In this document: piece after piece, positions 15,330 through 23,878 of the stretch
How the letters are laid out: every line of letters starts with the position of its first letter
Position numbering within the stretch: position 1 is the stretch's first letter
Source: Candidatus Peribacteria bacterium RIFCSPLOWO2_12_FULL_55_15
GTDB lineage: Bacteria > Patescibacteriota > Gracilibacteria > Peribacterales > Peribacteraceae
Length of the DNA: 42,495 nucleotides
Direction: 5' to 3'
NCBI GenBank assembly: GCA_001789045.1
Contig: MFYG01000020.1
Span: 112,349-154,843, forward strand
Notes under the pieces: generated by a model
The model's database searches: none
The model's input: only the letters and a program-made list of their open reading frames with translations
What the model was told of the DNA's origin: nothing
Position numbers and translations under genes: made by a program

Positions 15330-16029
15330 GTCGTCTTGTGAGGAAGAATTCAGTGAGCGCCAGATCGACCGGCTCATTGACGTCGATCGATCGTTCCCGT
15401 GGCATGACATAGGGCCGCGACACGTCGCCGAACAACTTCCCCTGCATGATAAGCTCTGTCTTCGTGAGATAGATGGCGGTGTTTCGTTTATACACATGTG
15501 AACCATCGCCTCTCCTTGACGATTGTGATCCTTCCTCTTTGAACAATGGCACAATCCGGTCATTCTCGATGCGCTTGAGCTTCTCCAGAGAGAAATCTGG
15601 AAGTTCCATCATGCTCATCACAGAATCGGCGTCGGTTTCGACGATCTTTCGAATGCATGCATCGATATCCTCCGTTACGCGCAGAGGGGATGTGGGTTGG
15701 AGGACCAAGACATAGTCGTAGCGCTGTCCTTCGTGCTCTGCCAACCACCGAAGAGCGTGTTGGAGCACCTGCATGGTCGTGCTCTCGTCCCGAGCCAGCT
15801 CCTGCGGCCGAGTGAACGGAACCTCTGCCCCATGGGAAGTCGCGATTGCGGCTATCTCCGGGTCTTCGGTCGAAACAATGCACCGCGCGAGGTATTTGCT
15901 CTTCTGTGCCGCCTGGATCGTGTAAGCGATGAGTGGTTTCCCAAGGAGCATCTGAATGTTCTTCCGCGGGATGCCCTTACTGCCGCCGCGCGCAGGGATG
16001 ACGCCGAGCACCGTTTTCCCTTTATTCAT
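15319..16029 (-). CDS. neuA: CMP-nonulosonic acid cytidylyltransferase (NeuA/LegF family)
   Basis: It activates a sialic-acid-like sugar with CTP to CMP-sugar in the cytoplasm. The 236-residue protein has the nucleotide-binding IPARGGSKGIPRKN (about residues 10-23), LLGKPLIAYTI, VLQPTSPLR and a terminal RSIDVNEPVDL segment, all typical of acylneuraminate cytidylyltransferases. Its length matches the single-domain form. The ATG at 16029 overlaps the 3' end of the epimerase gene by eight bases (ATGAATAA). It is the only cytidylyltransferase seen in the window although two synthases are present. Which acid it activates cannot be decided here. Confidence 0.92.
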   Translation of the reverse strand: MNKGKTVLGVIPARGGSKGIPRKNIQMLLGKPLIAYTIQAAQKSKYLARCIVSTEDPEIAAIATSHGAEVPFTRPQELARDESTTMQVLQHALRWLAEHEGQRYDYVLVLQPTSPLRVTEDIDACIRKIVETDADSVMSMMELPDFSLEKLKRIENDRIVPLFKEEGSQSSRRGDGSHVYKRNTAIYLTKTELIMQGKLFGDVSRPYVMPRERSIDVNEPVDLALTEFFLTRRRAA

Positions 16030-17182
16030 GAGGAAGGTCGTGGAACCGCTTCTGTTGGTAGAGCTCGATGGTTGCCAGGATGTCAGCAATGCGCGCACCG
16101 GTGTTCTCCCTACAGTAGATATCGCTCCGTTCGTACCGTCCATGCTTGATCTGTCGCTCAATCGCCGTACGCATCTCCACCGGATCGTATCCAACATCGA
16201 TGATATTCGGCCCACGGAGTCTCCCTTCCTGACGGCTTCCGATGTTCACGGATGGAATGCCAAGGTATGAGCACTCTTTGATCCCCGCAGAGGAATTCCC
16301 CGCGAGACATGCGCATTTTTTGAGGAGTGCAATGAATTTGTCGGGCGGAAAGTACTTGATGAAATGCATGTTTTTGGGGGTATGCTTCTCTCGGAAAATC
16401 CGGACAGCCTTCGCAACGTCATCGGTGCCGGCGTCGACATTGGGCCAGAACCAGACAGTCTGGATTTCCATACCATTGATGACTTGCAGGAGCATGCGTG
16501 TGTTTTCCTGATTCCGCTCCTCCGTCGTCACGGGATGGGTCATGACGATGAGGAAGGGTTTCTGCAGATCCAAGGTGTGTCCGACGCCCTGGCGGTTGAG
16601 CTCTTCGGATGTGATATCGGCTGTGTGCCCGGCTAGATATTCGAGCTCAGGGCACCCGACCACCATGATGTAGGCAGGATCTTCGCCAAGCTGCCGAATC
16701 CTGCGGGCAGATGCGTCGTTCGTTGCCAGATGAATATGTGCGAGCTTCGTCACGGCATGGCGCACACTCTCATCGATGCTCCCGCTGAGGTCTCCGCCTT
16801 CGAGATGCGCAATGGGAATGTTCATATAACTGGCTGCGACGGCAGCTGCCAGGACTTCATAGCGGTCACCGCGAATGAGGACGACGTCGGGATGGAGATT
16901 AGAGAACGCCGTCGCAAACTCCGTGATGCCGATGCCCGTCGTCTTCGCCATGGCGACGGGACTGCCTCCCGCCAGGGTCATGAGGATCTTCGCATTGCAG
17001 GCGAATCCGTCTTTCTCCATGGCAGCGAGTACGTCGCCATACTGCGGGAGGAGGGCGGATGCAGCGACTGCAATCTGCAGTTCCAGCTCCGGATGTCTGC
17101 GGATTGCCCCGAGCAGCGTAAGGCTGCGGGCATAGTGGATCTGCGATGTGACGATGAAACAAACCTTCCGGGTTTTTAGCAT
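16022..17182 (-). CDS. neuC: UDP-GlcNAc 2-epimerase, hydrolysing (NeuC/LegG family)
   Basis: The family removes UDP with inversion at C2 to give ManNAc (NeuC) or 2,4-diacetamido-2,4,6-trideoxymannose (LegG). The 386-residue GT-B-fold protein has VCFIVTSQIHYARS at the start, VLIRGDRYEVLAAAVAA, IPIAHLEGGDLSGSIDESVRHA, VMTHPVTTEE and AGNSSAGIKE. The start at 17182 follows the NeuB stop by one base. No enzymes making the LegG substrate are in the window, so NeuC and LegG cannot be separated. Confidence 0.92.
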   Translation of the reverse strand: MLKTRKVCFIVTSQIHYARSLTLLGAIRRHPELELQIAVAASALLPQYGDVLAAMEKDGFACNAKILMTLAGGSPVAMAKTTGIGITEFATAFSNLHPDVVLIRGDRYEVLAAAVAASYMNIPIAHLEGGDLSGSIDESVRHAVTKLAHIHLATNDASARRIRQLGEDPAYIMVVGCPELEYLAGHTADITSEELNRQGVGHTLDLQKPFLIVMTHPVTTEERNQENTRMLLQVINGMEIQTVWFWPNVDAGTDDVAKAVRIFREKHTPKNMHFIKYFPPDKFIALLKKCACLAGNSSAGIKECSYLGIPSVNIGSRQEGRLRGPNIIDVGYDPVEMRTAIERQIKHGRYERSDIYCRENTGARIADILATIELYQQKRFHDLPHE

Positions 17183-17183
17183 A

Positions 17184-18275
17184 TTAGAAGAGAATATCCA
17201 TCGAAACAGGATCGTATTTTTTGAGCGACTTGGCAATTTTTTTTCCGAGAATTCGTGGCAGGACGTTGCTTGGCAAGCCCTCGATCGCCTGAGCCGGTCG
17301 CATGGCGTAGATCATGTCCTCGGTCAATGGCGCTCCCGCCGGAATATTTCTTCCTGCCACAAGCTTCTTCCCAAAGAAAGGCCGGTACATGTTCGCAGCA
17401 CCCTCAAGCTCGCGGTTCCTATCACCGTAGTACGGCGCGACGTTGACGTCCTCAAATTCCCGATTGCGGATCGATCGGACCATTGCCGCCATCTCGTCGG
17501 GTGTCATCGAAATTCTATGATCCGATCCCCACAAATCTCGCGAGAGCGAGAAATGTTTCTCGATGATCCTTGCCCCAAGCCTCACTGCGGCAAGCGCGGC
17601 TTCGGCGCCGAGCGAGTGATCGGAGAATCCGATGATCGCATCGGGATACCGTGCGCTCAGGAGCTCAATGGTGGCAAGATTACATGCCTCGGGAGGGCAT
17701 GGATAGTGACTGACGCAGTAGAGGATGCTGAGCGCCACGTTGTGAGATTGCAGATACTTCACAACATCATCGAGTTCCGCCAGGCTCACCATCCCCGTCG
17801 AGATGATGATGGGCTTGCCGGTCCGCATCAGCTCGTTGAGGAGAATTGCATCCTGCACATCCGCCGAGCCCACTTTCCAAAACGGAAGATCGAGGGGCTC
17901 AAGTTTGCGAGCCGCCTTCCGGCTCATGGGAGTGGAGAAGAACAGGATGCCCCCCCTCTTACAATGCGCTGCCACAGCTTCCCAGAAGGCCACAGGCGTC
18001 GCTTCGGTATTTCGCTTGACCCAACGGTAACGGTCGCTCGCAGGGAAATGCGGTGAAACGATGTGGGAATTGATCTGTTCATCTTCCACCTCGTGCGTCT
18101 GGAATTTCACTGCATCGGCGCCTGCTTTCTGTGCAGCATCGATGAGCGCTTTCGCATTGGCGATGTATTCTTCCACCGGTCTGTCTTCCTCCGTCTGGAT
18201 GAAGTTTTTGCCGATTTCCGCGACGACGAATACATTGTGTCCAGGTTCCCGGTTGTGGATGCGTGGGATGGCCAT
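17184..18275 (-). CDS. neuB: nonulosonic acid synthase (NeuB/LegI family)
   Basis: It condenses PEP with an N-acylated mannose-type sugar to form a nine-carbon acid. The 363-residue protein has the TIM-barrel start VFVVAEIGKNF and ADAVKFQTHE, then KVGSADVQDAILLN, KPIIISTGM, GFSDHSLG and GARIIEKHFS, and a C-terminal SAF (antifreeze-like) domain containing AGRNIPAGAPLTEDMI. All signature positions look intact. The ATG at 18275 is preceded by TATACT nine bases upstream. It is the first gene of a four-gene operon ending in the hydroxyacid dehydrogenase, and is divergent from the capsule-type transferase gene at 18388. Its exact substrate is uncertain. Confidence 0.92.
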   Translation of the reverse strand: MAIPRIHNREPGHNVFVVAEIGKNFIQTEEDRPVEEYIANAKALIDAAQKAGADAVKFQTHEVEDEQINSHIVSPHFPASDRYRWVKRNTEATPVAFWEAVAAHCKRGGILFFSTPMSRKAARKLEPLDLPFWKVGSADVQDAILLNELMRTGKPIIISTGMVSLAELDDVVKYLQSHNVALSILYCVSHYPCPPEACNLATIELLSARYPDAIIGFSDHSLGAEAALAAVRLGARIIEKHFSLSRDLWGSDHRISMTPDEMAAMVRSIRNREFEDVNVAPYYGDRNRELEGAANMYRPFFGKKLVAGRNIPAGAPLTEDMIYAMRPAQAIEGLPSNVLPRILGKKIAKSLKKYDPVSMDILF

Positions 18276-18284
18276 CAAAAAATG

Positions 18285-18290
18285 AGTATA
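18285..18290 (-). promoter_or_regulatory. putative -10 element (TATACT) of the neuB operon
   Basis: TATACT ends nine bases before the neuB ATG on the minus strand. It is the same hexamer as in the divergent promoter at 18374. The -35 region is poor. Confidence 0.5.
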
Positions 18291-18373
18291 GGGAACGCCT
18301 GAAAAATAGCACGCCCGCTTTCCAGTCATCCGGATTGGCGCTTTTTTGCGTGCAAATAGGGAGGATTATGGCT

Positions 18374-18379
18374 TATACT
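18374..18379 (+). promoter_or_regulatory. putative -10 element (TATACT)
   Basis: TATACT ends eight bases before the ATG at 18388, predicting an almost leaderless mRNA for the capsule-type transferase gene. Confidence 0.5.
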
Positions 18380-18387
18380 TGATACCT

Positions 18388-19893
18388 ATGGGGAGAACAC
18401 TTCAGAACGTACCCGTCCGTGCCGTTGTCGCGCGCTTTTCGTACGACGTCTCCCACATGGTGATGGAAGGGGTGCTGAAGCGGCGCCCCTTTGAATTCTG
18501 TGCCATCATTTCCATCGGGACGGAGCCGCGGTACTTCCAATCTCTGCCTGAACGACAGCAGGAATGGTTTTGTTCTGCGCAGATTCGCGGGTGCCATTAT
18601 GAGGACGCCGATTGGGATGCGCTTGCGCCCATTGATGCGGAACTCATTGAGAAGATGCGACACTACGAATCGATCTTCATGGATGCCGTCACGCGTCTGG
18701 AGTGGAAGCGCTCCATTCCCCATGCGACACGCAAGCGCTGGTACCTGCGTCACCTGCGGTTTTGGAACGATTACCTCACCCGCAAACGCATCAATCTGTA
18801 CCTCTCCGCGTGGATTCCGCATGAGCTTCCCGACGTCATCCTCTACGGTCTCTGTACGGTCCGGGGGATCCCCGTTCTCTCCTTCCACAGTTCGTCTCTG
18901 CGCGATACGGCATTTCCGGAGCATGCATGGGAAGACTCTGCCGCGGTGATCCAACAGCGCTACGGCGAGCTCCTGCAGGAATACGCCGGCGTGACCGATT
19001 TGAAGCGCATCACGCTCATTCCAGAATTCGACGAGCGCTTCAGGGCACTCACGACCGTGAGTGGACAGAAGCCATTTGCGGAGGGAGTGCGGCGTCCAAC
19101 GGAGCGGGAGAAGATTCACGAGCTCCTCCTCGCCCGCCCATTGAAATTTCTTCGACATGGCTTTGAGTATCTGACGCCTTGCGGCATGTTACGCGCCGTG
19201 GGGGCGCTGCAGCGTTGGAAGAGGATTCGCACGCGTCGTTCATTCTATGATGCTCATGCCATTGATCCGAATCTCTCCCTTCCGTTTATCTATTTCCCTT
19301 TGCATTTCCAACCGGAAGCATCAACTCTCCCTATGGGAGGAGCATTTGTCGATCAATCCATCGTTGCCCAGCTCCTCAACGCATATCTGCCGGACAACGT
19401 GCTGATATACGTCAAAGAGCACCCGCGCGAGAGCGCCTGGGTGAGCCGTAGCGTTGATTATTACAAGGATTTTCTGGAGCTCAAGAAGGTTCGCCTCATC
19501 GCGCGGCACATCGATACATTCGTGCTCCGCGAACACTGCAGGGCAGTTGCCACCGTCACGGGTACGGCGGGCTTCGAAGCGCTCTTTCGCGGCAAGCCGG
19601 TGTTTCTCTTTGGATGGCGTTACTATCAGTATGCACGCGGCGTCTTCCGCATCCGGAGCGCAGGGGATTGTAAGGATGCGGTGCATGCCGTCTTCGAGAG
19701 AGGCATGAAGCCCACGCTCATCGAGTCTCGTCTCTACCTGAAGGCCATGGAAGAAACGCGCATCCACGGACTCATGGATCCCTGGCACCTGAAGGTGACC
19801 AAGCTTTCGGATGAGGAGCACGTGCGGGCAAACATCCTGGCCATCTTGGGGGAACTGGAACGTCGATCGTCTGCCATTGCCGCAGTGCCGTGA
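18388..19893 (+). CDS. capsule-synthesis-type putative glycosyltransferase, copy 1
   Basis: A 501-residue soluble protein without membrane segments. The C-terminal half has YFPLHFQPEASTLPMGG, IYVKEHPRES and VTGTAGFEALFRGKPVFLFG, resembling the nucleotide-binding half of KpsS/KpsC-like (Capsule_synth) proteins, which transfer Kdo from CMP-Kdo. It is homologous along nearly its whole length to the protein at 28714-30153. It sits head-to-head with the NeuB operon, and the second copy lies just downstream of PseI. A role as a transferase using a CMP-activated nonulosonic acid is therefore plausible, but it is inference. A role in capsule assembly without catalysis is the alternative. Confidence 0.65.
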   Translation: MGRTLQNVPVRAVVARFSYDVSHMVMEGVLKRRPFEFCAIISIGTEPRYFQSLPERQQEWFCSAQIRGCHYEDADWDALAPIDAELIEKMRHYESIFMDAVTRLEWKRSIPHATRKRWYLRHLRFWNDYLTRKRINLYLSAWIPHELPDVILYGLCTVRGIPVLSFHSSSLRDTAFPEHAWEDSAAVIQQRYGELLQEYAGVTDLKRITLIPEFDERFRALTTVSGQKPFAEGVRRPTEREKIHELLLARPLKFLRHGFEYLTPCGMLRAVGALQRWKRIRTRRSFYDAHAIDPNLSLPFIYFPLHFQPEASTLPMGGAFVDQSIVAQLLNAYLPDNVLIYVKEHPRESAWVSRSVDYYKDFLELKKVRLIARHIDTFVLREHCRAVATVTGTAGFEALFRGKPVFLFGWRYYQYARGVFRIRSAGDCKDAVHAVFERGMKPTLIESRLYLKAMEETRIHGLMDPWHLKVTKLSDEEHVRANILAILGELERRSSAIAAVP

Positions 19894-19902
19894 TTGCTTG
19901 TC

Positions 19903-22146
19903 CTAGGAAGTGCTGCACCAGAGACAGGAGCCTCTCAAGAGGATCTGCACACTGTCCTTCAAGAGTTGCCGGTACTCATAGGACACTGTCACGGTATGGT
20001 TCCCCTGAGGCACAAAGAGGGCAAGGAGAATACCATGAGCAAATGCGAAAGGCGTCGGCTGTCCGTCGATTGCCACCTTCATCCCGGGGACGGCAGCGCG
20101 CCGGATTGCCACCCACTGATCCTCGGGTGTCACCACATCGATGCGGATGTTCGTCGGATTCCATTCTCGCACTTCGAAAGAACCGATTCCCGATGACGCA
20201 TATTGGCCGGAGCAGCGTGGGCATTCCACGACGGCTCTGGCCTGTTTCCGGCCCTGGAGCAGGCGCATGGTCATGTCCGTTACGCGGGGTTCGTACAAGG
20301 ATACGGCGGGAAGCGCGTACGCTCGCGGCTTGGTGTCCCGCACTTCGTAGCGATATACCCTCACCCCTTCCGCTGCGGGTGTCTGCTCTCTGAGCTCAAG
20401 AGCGGCTATTCCTTCGAGCGAATGAGGGCTCAGCACCCACCGCACTCCCAGGGCAGGAAGGAGATCATCGTGCGCGCGCAATTGTTGCACGCGGTCCTCA
20501 ACGGTGGCGGTGGAGGTCGTGCGAAGCGAGTCCGAGCCGAGCAAATGCAGGATACTGAGCGTTCTCTGCGGCAGGAGCGGATCTTGAGAAGCAGTCACTG
20601 CAACATCATGGAAGAGGTTGGTTTCTGCGTGGAACAAGGTATGGAAATATGTTTTCGATGAACGTGCGGGAGGCGTGACGCTCTTCGCAGCGAACGTGTG
20701 TACGATTTCTTGCGAAGAAGATGGCAGAAACTGCGGGTTTCCACGAGCCTCCCGCAGAGGAATGCGCCATTCCATTGCCGTGCCGAAGAGTGTCAGCATG
20801 ACGGAAGCAATGCCGATGGTGGCGGCCGACGCAGCCCGAAAGCGACAGAGAAGGAACACCATGCCCGCAAGCGTCGCCGACAGTGAGGGGAAGAGGAGGT
20901 GTGATTGCCATACTGGTTCGCCCTGCCCCATAGACTTGATGACAACAGCCGAGAGCAAGGTGAGGCCAACGGCGCTGTACAGCCAACCGATGCGGGAAGC
21001 GGCGGCGCCGGCTGCGTTGCGCACGAGGAGAGTGAACCCTGCGCAGGCGATGGGAATCATGGCGATCATGCCGACGAAGAGCCAGCGGTCGGGAGAACCG
21101 AGCAGACGCACCGGAGGCCATGTGAAGGGGATCGTGGAGACGCCGGGCAGGAGGAGGATCAGTGAGAGAAGCGCTATTGCTCCGTGTGGCCACAGTGCAC
21201 GGAGGCGCCGTGCCTGTGTCATAGCGAGGAGCATGCAGGCGCCGCTCAATGCTCCCATGTGTGGGATGAACTGGTACGAGTGACTCGTCCACGGCAGAGC
21301 TACCGGCAGGCGCGCGATGAAGAAGAGCAGTACCGGTAACTTCAGATCCAATGGTGATCCCATACCCACACTCTCCTGCGGGCGGGATGACAGCATGGCG
21401 TGCGCCATGAGGGGCAGGTAGCGCAGAAGCCCCACGGCAATGCTCGTGAGCGATGCTGTCACTCCAACAACGATATATCGCCGCATTGGCCCACCGTGCG
21501 CAATGCGGCTGATGAGGTATATCCATGCCACGCCAAATGCCATGACGGCGTAGTGCGCATGACTGCCGAGCCAGAGGAGAGAGATCGCGGACGCCGCTGT
21601 TATCGTAGCGATCGTAGGGCGTTTTTCGCTCTGCTGGAACGCCAGGAGGGTTATGATCAGCAGTGGCGGCACCACGATGATGCCGATCTCGTACATCCAG
21701 GACCAAAGCATGAATGCATAGGTCGTTCCACCGAAGAGGCTGGTCCATTTGGGCCACCCTTCTCGGCGCAGGAAGAGCGTCGCGGCGCATGCAGCGAGCA
21801 CGATGTAGAATGTGATGGTGACATTGGTTGCAACGATGGGGTCTCGTAGGAGGAGGAGTAACAGGAGGAGCAGGGGCTGGAATGCGTACCCCACCGAGAA
21901 GGAGGATGCGAATCCCCACGCATTTAAATCGTTCCAGAACATATTCATGGAAAAGAGACGATCGGCGATGAGGGTCGTGTGCGGGTAGACCCATATGAGA
22001 GCGTCCCAGTTTCCGAAAGCGCTCCCAAGGAGGATGGGGATGAGGGCGCCGGTGAAGGCAATGCTCTGAAATGCAGTAGTCCACCAGAGTGAGTCGGGGC
22101 CTCTCATGATTGCCAGCGGAGGACGGAAGCGGGATATTGTCAGCAT
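19903..22146 (-). CDS. large multi-pass membrane protein, YfhO-like
   Basis: A 747-residue protein with about 12 hydrophobic helices over residues 25-500 and a soluble, probably periplasmic, C-terminal domain. The N-terminal loop after helix 1 has FGNWDALIWVYPH, and a later segment PPVRLLGSPDRWLFVGM resembles YfhO/GT-C membrane proteins proposed to glycosylate teichoic acids from lipid-linked sugar. The C-terminal part looks like a beta-sandwich (GVRVYRYEVRDTKPRAYALP). An ATG at 22107 is an alternative start. It is convergent with the capsule-type gene. The call is based on topology and general resemblance. Confidence 0.6.
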   Translation of the reverse strand: MLTISRFRPPLAIMRGPDSLWWTTAFQSIAFTGALIPILLGSAFGNWDALIWVYPHTTLIADRLFSMNMFWNDLNAWGFASSFSVGYAFQPLLLLLLLLLRDPIVATNVTITFYIVLAACAATLFLRREGWPKWTSLFGGTTYAFMLWSWMYEIGIIVVPPLLIITLLAFQQSEKRPTIATITAASAISLLWLGSHAHYAVMAFGVAWIYLISRIAHGGPMRRYIVVGVTASLTSIAVGLLRYLPLMAHAMLSSRPQESVGMGSPLDLKLPVLLFFIARLPVALPWTSHSYQFIPHMGALSGACMLLAMTQARRLRALWPHGAIALLSLILLLPGVSTIPFTWPPVRLLGSPDRWLFVGMIAMIPIACAGFTLLVRNAAGAAASRIGWLYSAVGLTLLSAVVIKSMGQGEPVWQSHLLFPSLSATLAGMVFLLCRFRAASAATIGIASVMLTLFGTAMEWRIPLREARGNPQFLPSSSQEIVHTFAAKSVTPPARSSKTYFHTLFHAETNLFHDVAVTASQDPLLPQRTLSILHLLGSDSLRTTSTATVEDRVQQLRAHDDLLPALGVRWVLSPHSLEGIAALELREQTPAAEGVRVYRYEVRDTKPRAYALPAVSLYEPRVTDMTMRLLQGRKQARAVVECPRCSGQYASSGIGSFEVREWNPTNIRIDVVTPEDQWVAIRRAAVPGMKVAIDGQPTPFAFAHGILLALFVPQGNHTVTVSYEYRQLLKDSVQILLRGSCLWCSTS

Positions 22147-22384
22147 GATGTTATGTTGCTATCGAACCAGCGAGTTCATATGTAGAATATTGGAAAGCCG
22201 ACGGATCTCTGGGGGGGGGCGGCTGGAATCAATAACTATGGCGATCATACCACCGTTCATGCGGTGTCTTTCGCTGTCCGGCTTGCCCGTGCCCTTTGCA
22301 ACGGATCCATACAGCAGAACATGCTGTACCGAGTAGCCTCAGTGTCCCTTGACGCATGGGTATGCGATGAAGAACTATATCCCT
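22147..22384. other. intergenic region between divergent genes
   Basis: 238 bases separate the YfhO-like gene from the GT2 gene. A nine-G run is at 22211-22219. TTGACG is at 22349-22354, and TATATC is at 22376-22381 with a 21-base spacer, too long for a standard promoter. No tRNA, terminator hairpin or convincing small gene was seen. Confidence 0.4.
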
Positions 22385-23140
22385 ATGTCCTGCCGCCTCT
22401 CCATTATTCTTCCCGCACTCAACGAAGAGGCTTCCTTGGAGAGAACCATTCGCTCGTGCATGCAATTCCTGCATGCGCAGGAGATTCCCGCGGAGATCAT
22501 CATCGTGGACGATGGCAGTACGGACCGGACGGGCGCCATTGCCGATGCTCTCCGTCAGGAATGTCCGGACGTTCGTGTTATCCACCATCCATCCAATCGC
22601 GGGTATGGCATCGCTCTCCGCACAGGATTTACAGCGGCGCAGGGGGAAGTGGTGTTATTCATGGATGCGGATGGCCAGTTTGACATCACCGATCTCACGA
22701 CGATGCTCATGGAACTGGAAACGTGCGATATTGTCTCCGGCGCCCGCCTGCAGAGAAGCGACACGATGCTCCGGCTCGTTGCTTCACGCAGCTACAATGC
22801 GATTTCCCGGTGTATTCTCCCCATCACCACGATCGATGTTAACTGCGCGTTCAAGTTGATGCGACGCGAGGTTCTCACGGGTCTGAATCTTCGTTCGCGC
22901 GGTTTCGGCCTTGCTGCGGAGCTCATTGCGAAGGCGGAACATCGACGTCTGCGCATCAAGGTATTCCCTGTGCGGCACCATCCTCGACTTGGCGGGCGTT
23001 CGACTGTCAGTATGCGGTCCATTCTTCCGGCCCTTCGGGAACTGTGGAACATCCGGCGCGGTCTTCGGGAAGTCACCCCTCTTCTTCCTTCCCATCTGTC
23101 CCCATGCGCGGTGAGCAGTTCGCCACATTCGCCCAAATAG
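22385..23140 (+). CDS. GT2 glycosyltransferase, polyprenyl-phosphate sugar synthase-like
   Basis: A 251-residue GT-A enzyme: RLSIILPALNEE, IIVDDGSTDRTG, HHPSNRGYGIALRTGF, the DXD-type FMDADGQFD, then a DVNCAFKLMRREVL segment and HHPRLGGRST, as in DPM1-like synthases. Unlike the enzyme at 4488-5372 it has no clear C-terminal membrane helices. In-frame starts at 22349 (TTG) and 22367 are possible; 22385 places the first strand at the usual position. The 3' end overlaps the methyltransferase gene by 37 bases, and a GT-C-like gene follows, so the product probably supplies a lipid-linked donor for it. Confidence 0.85.
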   Translation: MSCRLSIILPALNEEASLERTIRSCMQFLHAQEIPAEIIIVDDGSTDRTGAIADALRQECPDVRVIHHPSNRGYGIALRTGFTAAQGEVVLFMDADGQFDITDLTTMLMELETCDIVSGARLQRSDTMLRLVASRSYNAISRCILPITTIDVNCAFKLMRREVLTGLNLRSRGFGLAAELIAKAEHRRLRIKVFPVRHHPRLGGRSTVSMRSILPALRELWNIRRGLREVTPLLPSHLSPCAVSSSPHSPK

Positions 23141-23877
23141 AGGATCGTCATTGGTGGTTCCTCGCACGGAAGGAAATCATCCGGCAACTTGTTTTCGCCC
23201 TCGTTCCGCGTTCGCGGCAGCAGACCATCGTCGACATGGGCTGCGGCGCCGGCGGCACGATCGCCGCCTTTGCCTCTGACTACACCTGCGTTGGCATCGA
23301 TCCTTCCCTGGATGCGATAACATTCGCAAGAGGCCTCCACCCCAACGTGCAATTCCTCCATGGGAGCAGTGAACAATTACAAAATATTCGCACGCCTGTT
23401 TCCTGCTGCCTCCTCCTGGATGTCCTCGAGCATATCGAGGATGACGTCGGTTTTTTGCAAAGGATCGTTCTGTCACTTCCTCCCGGAGGATGCCTTCTCA
23501 TCACGGTTCCTGCGGAGATGGCGCTCTGGAGCAAGCACGATCAGGAGGTCGGACACTTCCGTCGCTACAGCGCCGAAACACTCATGCAGACGTGGAAAGA
23601 TCTTCCGGTGCAGGTGAAACTCCTTGCGCCACTGAATACCCGTCTCTACACTCTGATCAGGCTTCTCCGCGCGCTCACCCGTCCATTGCAGAGGACGTGG
23701 GGTGGCGCCGGCATGGACTTCTTCCTCCCGCCGAAGGTCGTGAATACCGTGCTCCGGCGCATCTTTGCGGCGGAATCTCGTCCACTCGTTGCGGCTCTTT
23801 CGGATCCTCGGAGAAGTCCCCGCGCGCATGGCGTCAGCCTGCTGGCAATCCTCGGGCGACGCTCTTTGAGCCATTAA
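23104..23877 (+). CDS. class I SAM-dependent methyltransferase (HWWF type), paralogue
   Basis: A 257-residue enzyme. Motif I is IVDMGCGAGGTI, followed by CVGIDPS and LLLDVLEHIEDD, and the N-terminus QIEDRHWWFLARKEII matches the paralogue at 3721-4485. The C-terminal halves also match (KHDQEVGHFRRYSAETL). Both copies neighbour a DPM1-like GT2 gene, which suggests a shared substrate type. The ATG at 23104 overlaps the GT2 gene by 37 bases; the stop is one base before the GT-C-like start, so the three genes form one operon. Confidence 0.85.
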   Translation: MRGEQFATFAQIEDRHWWFLARKEIIRQLVFALVPRSRQQTIVDMGCGAGGTIAAFASDYTCVGIDPSLDAITFARGLHPNVQFLHGSSEQLQNIRTPVSCCLLLDVLEHIEDDVGFLQRIVLSLPPGGCLLITVPAEMALWSKHDQEVGHFRRYSAETLMQTWKDLPVQVKLLAPLNTRLYTLIRLLRALTRPLQRTWGGAGMDFFLPPKVVNTVLRRIFAAESRPLVAALSDPRRSPRAHGVSLLAILGRRSLSH

Positions 23878-23878
23878 T

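Noticed and set aside
20606-22084. 492-residue open frame on the minus strand in another frame
   Set aside because: It is rich in His, Arg and Pro and overlaps the YfhO-like gene, whose frame has regular membrane helices.
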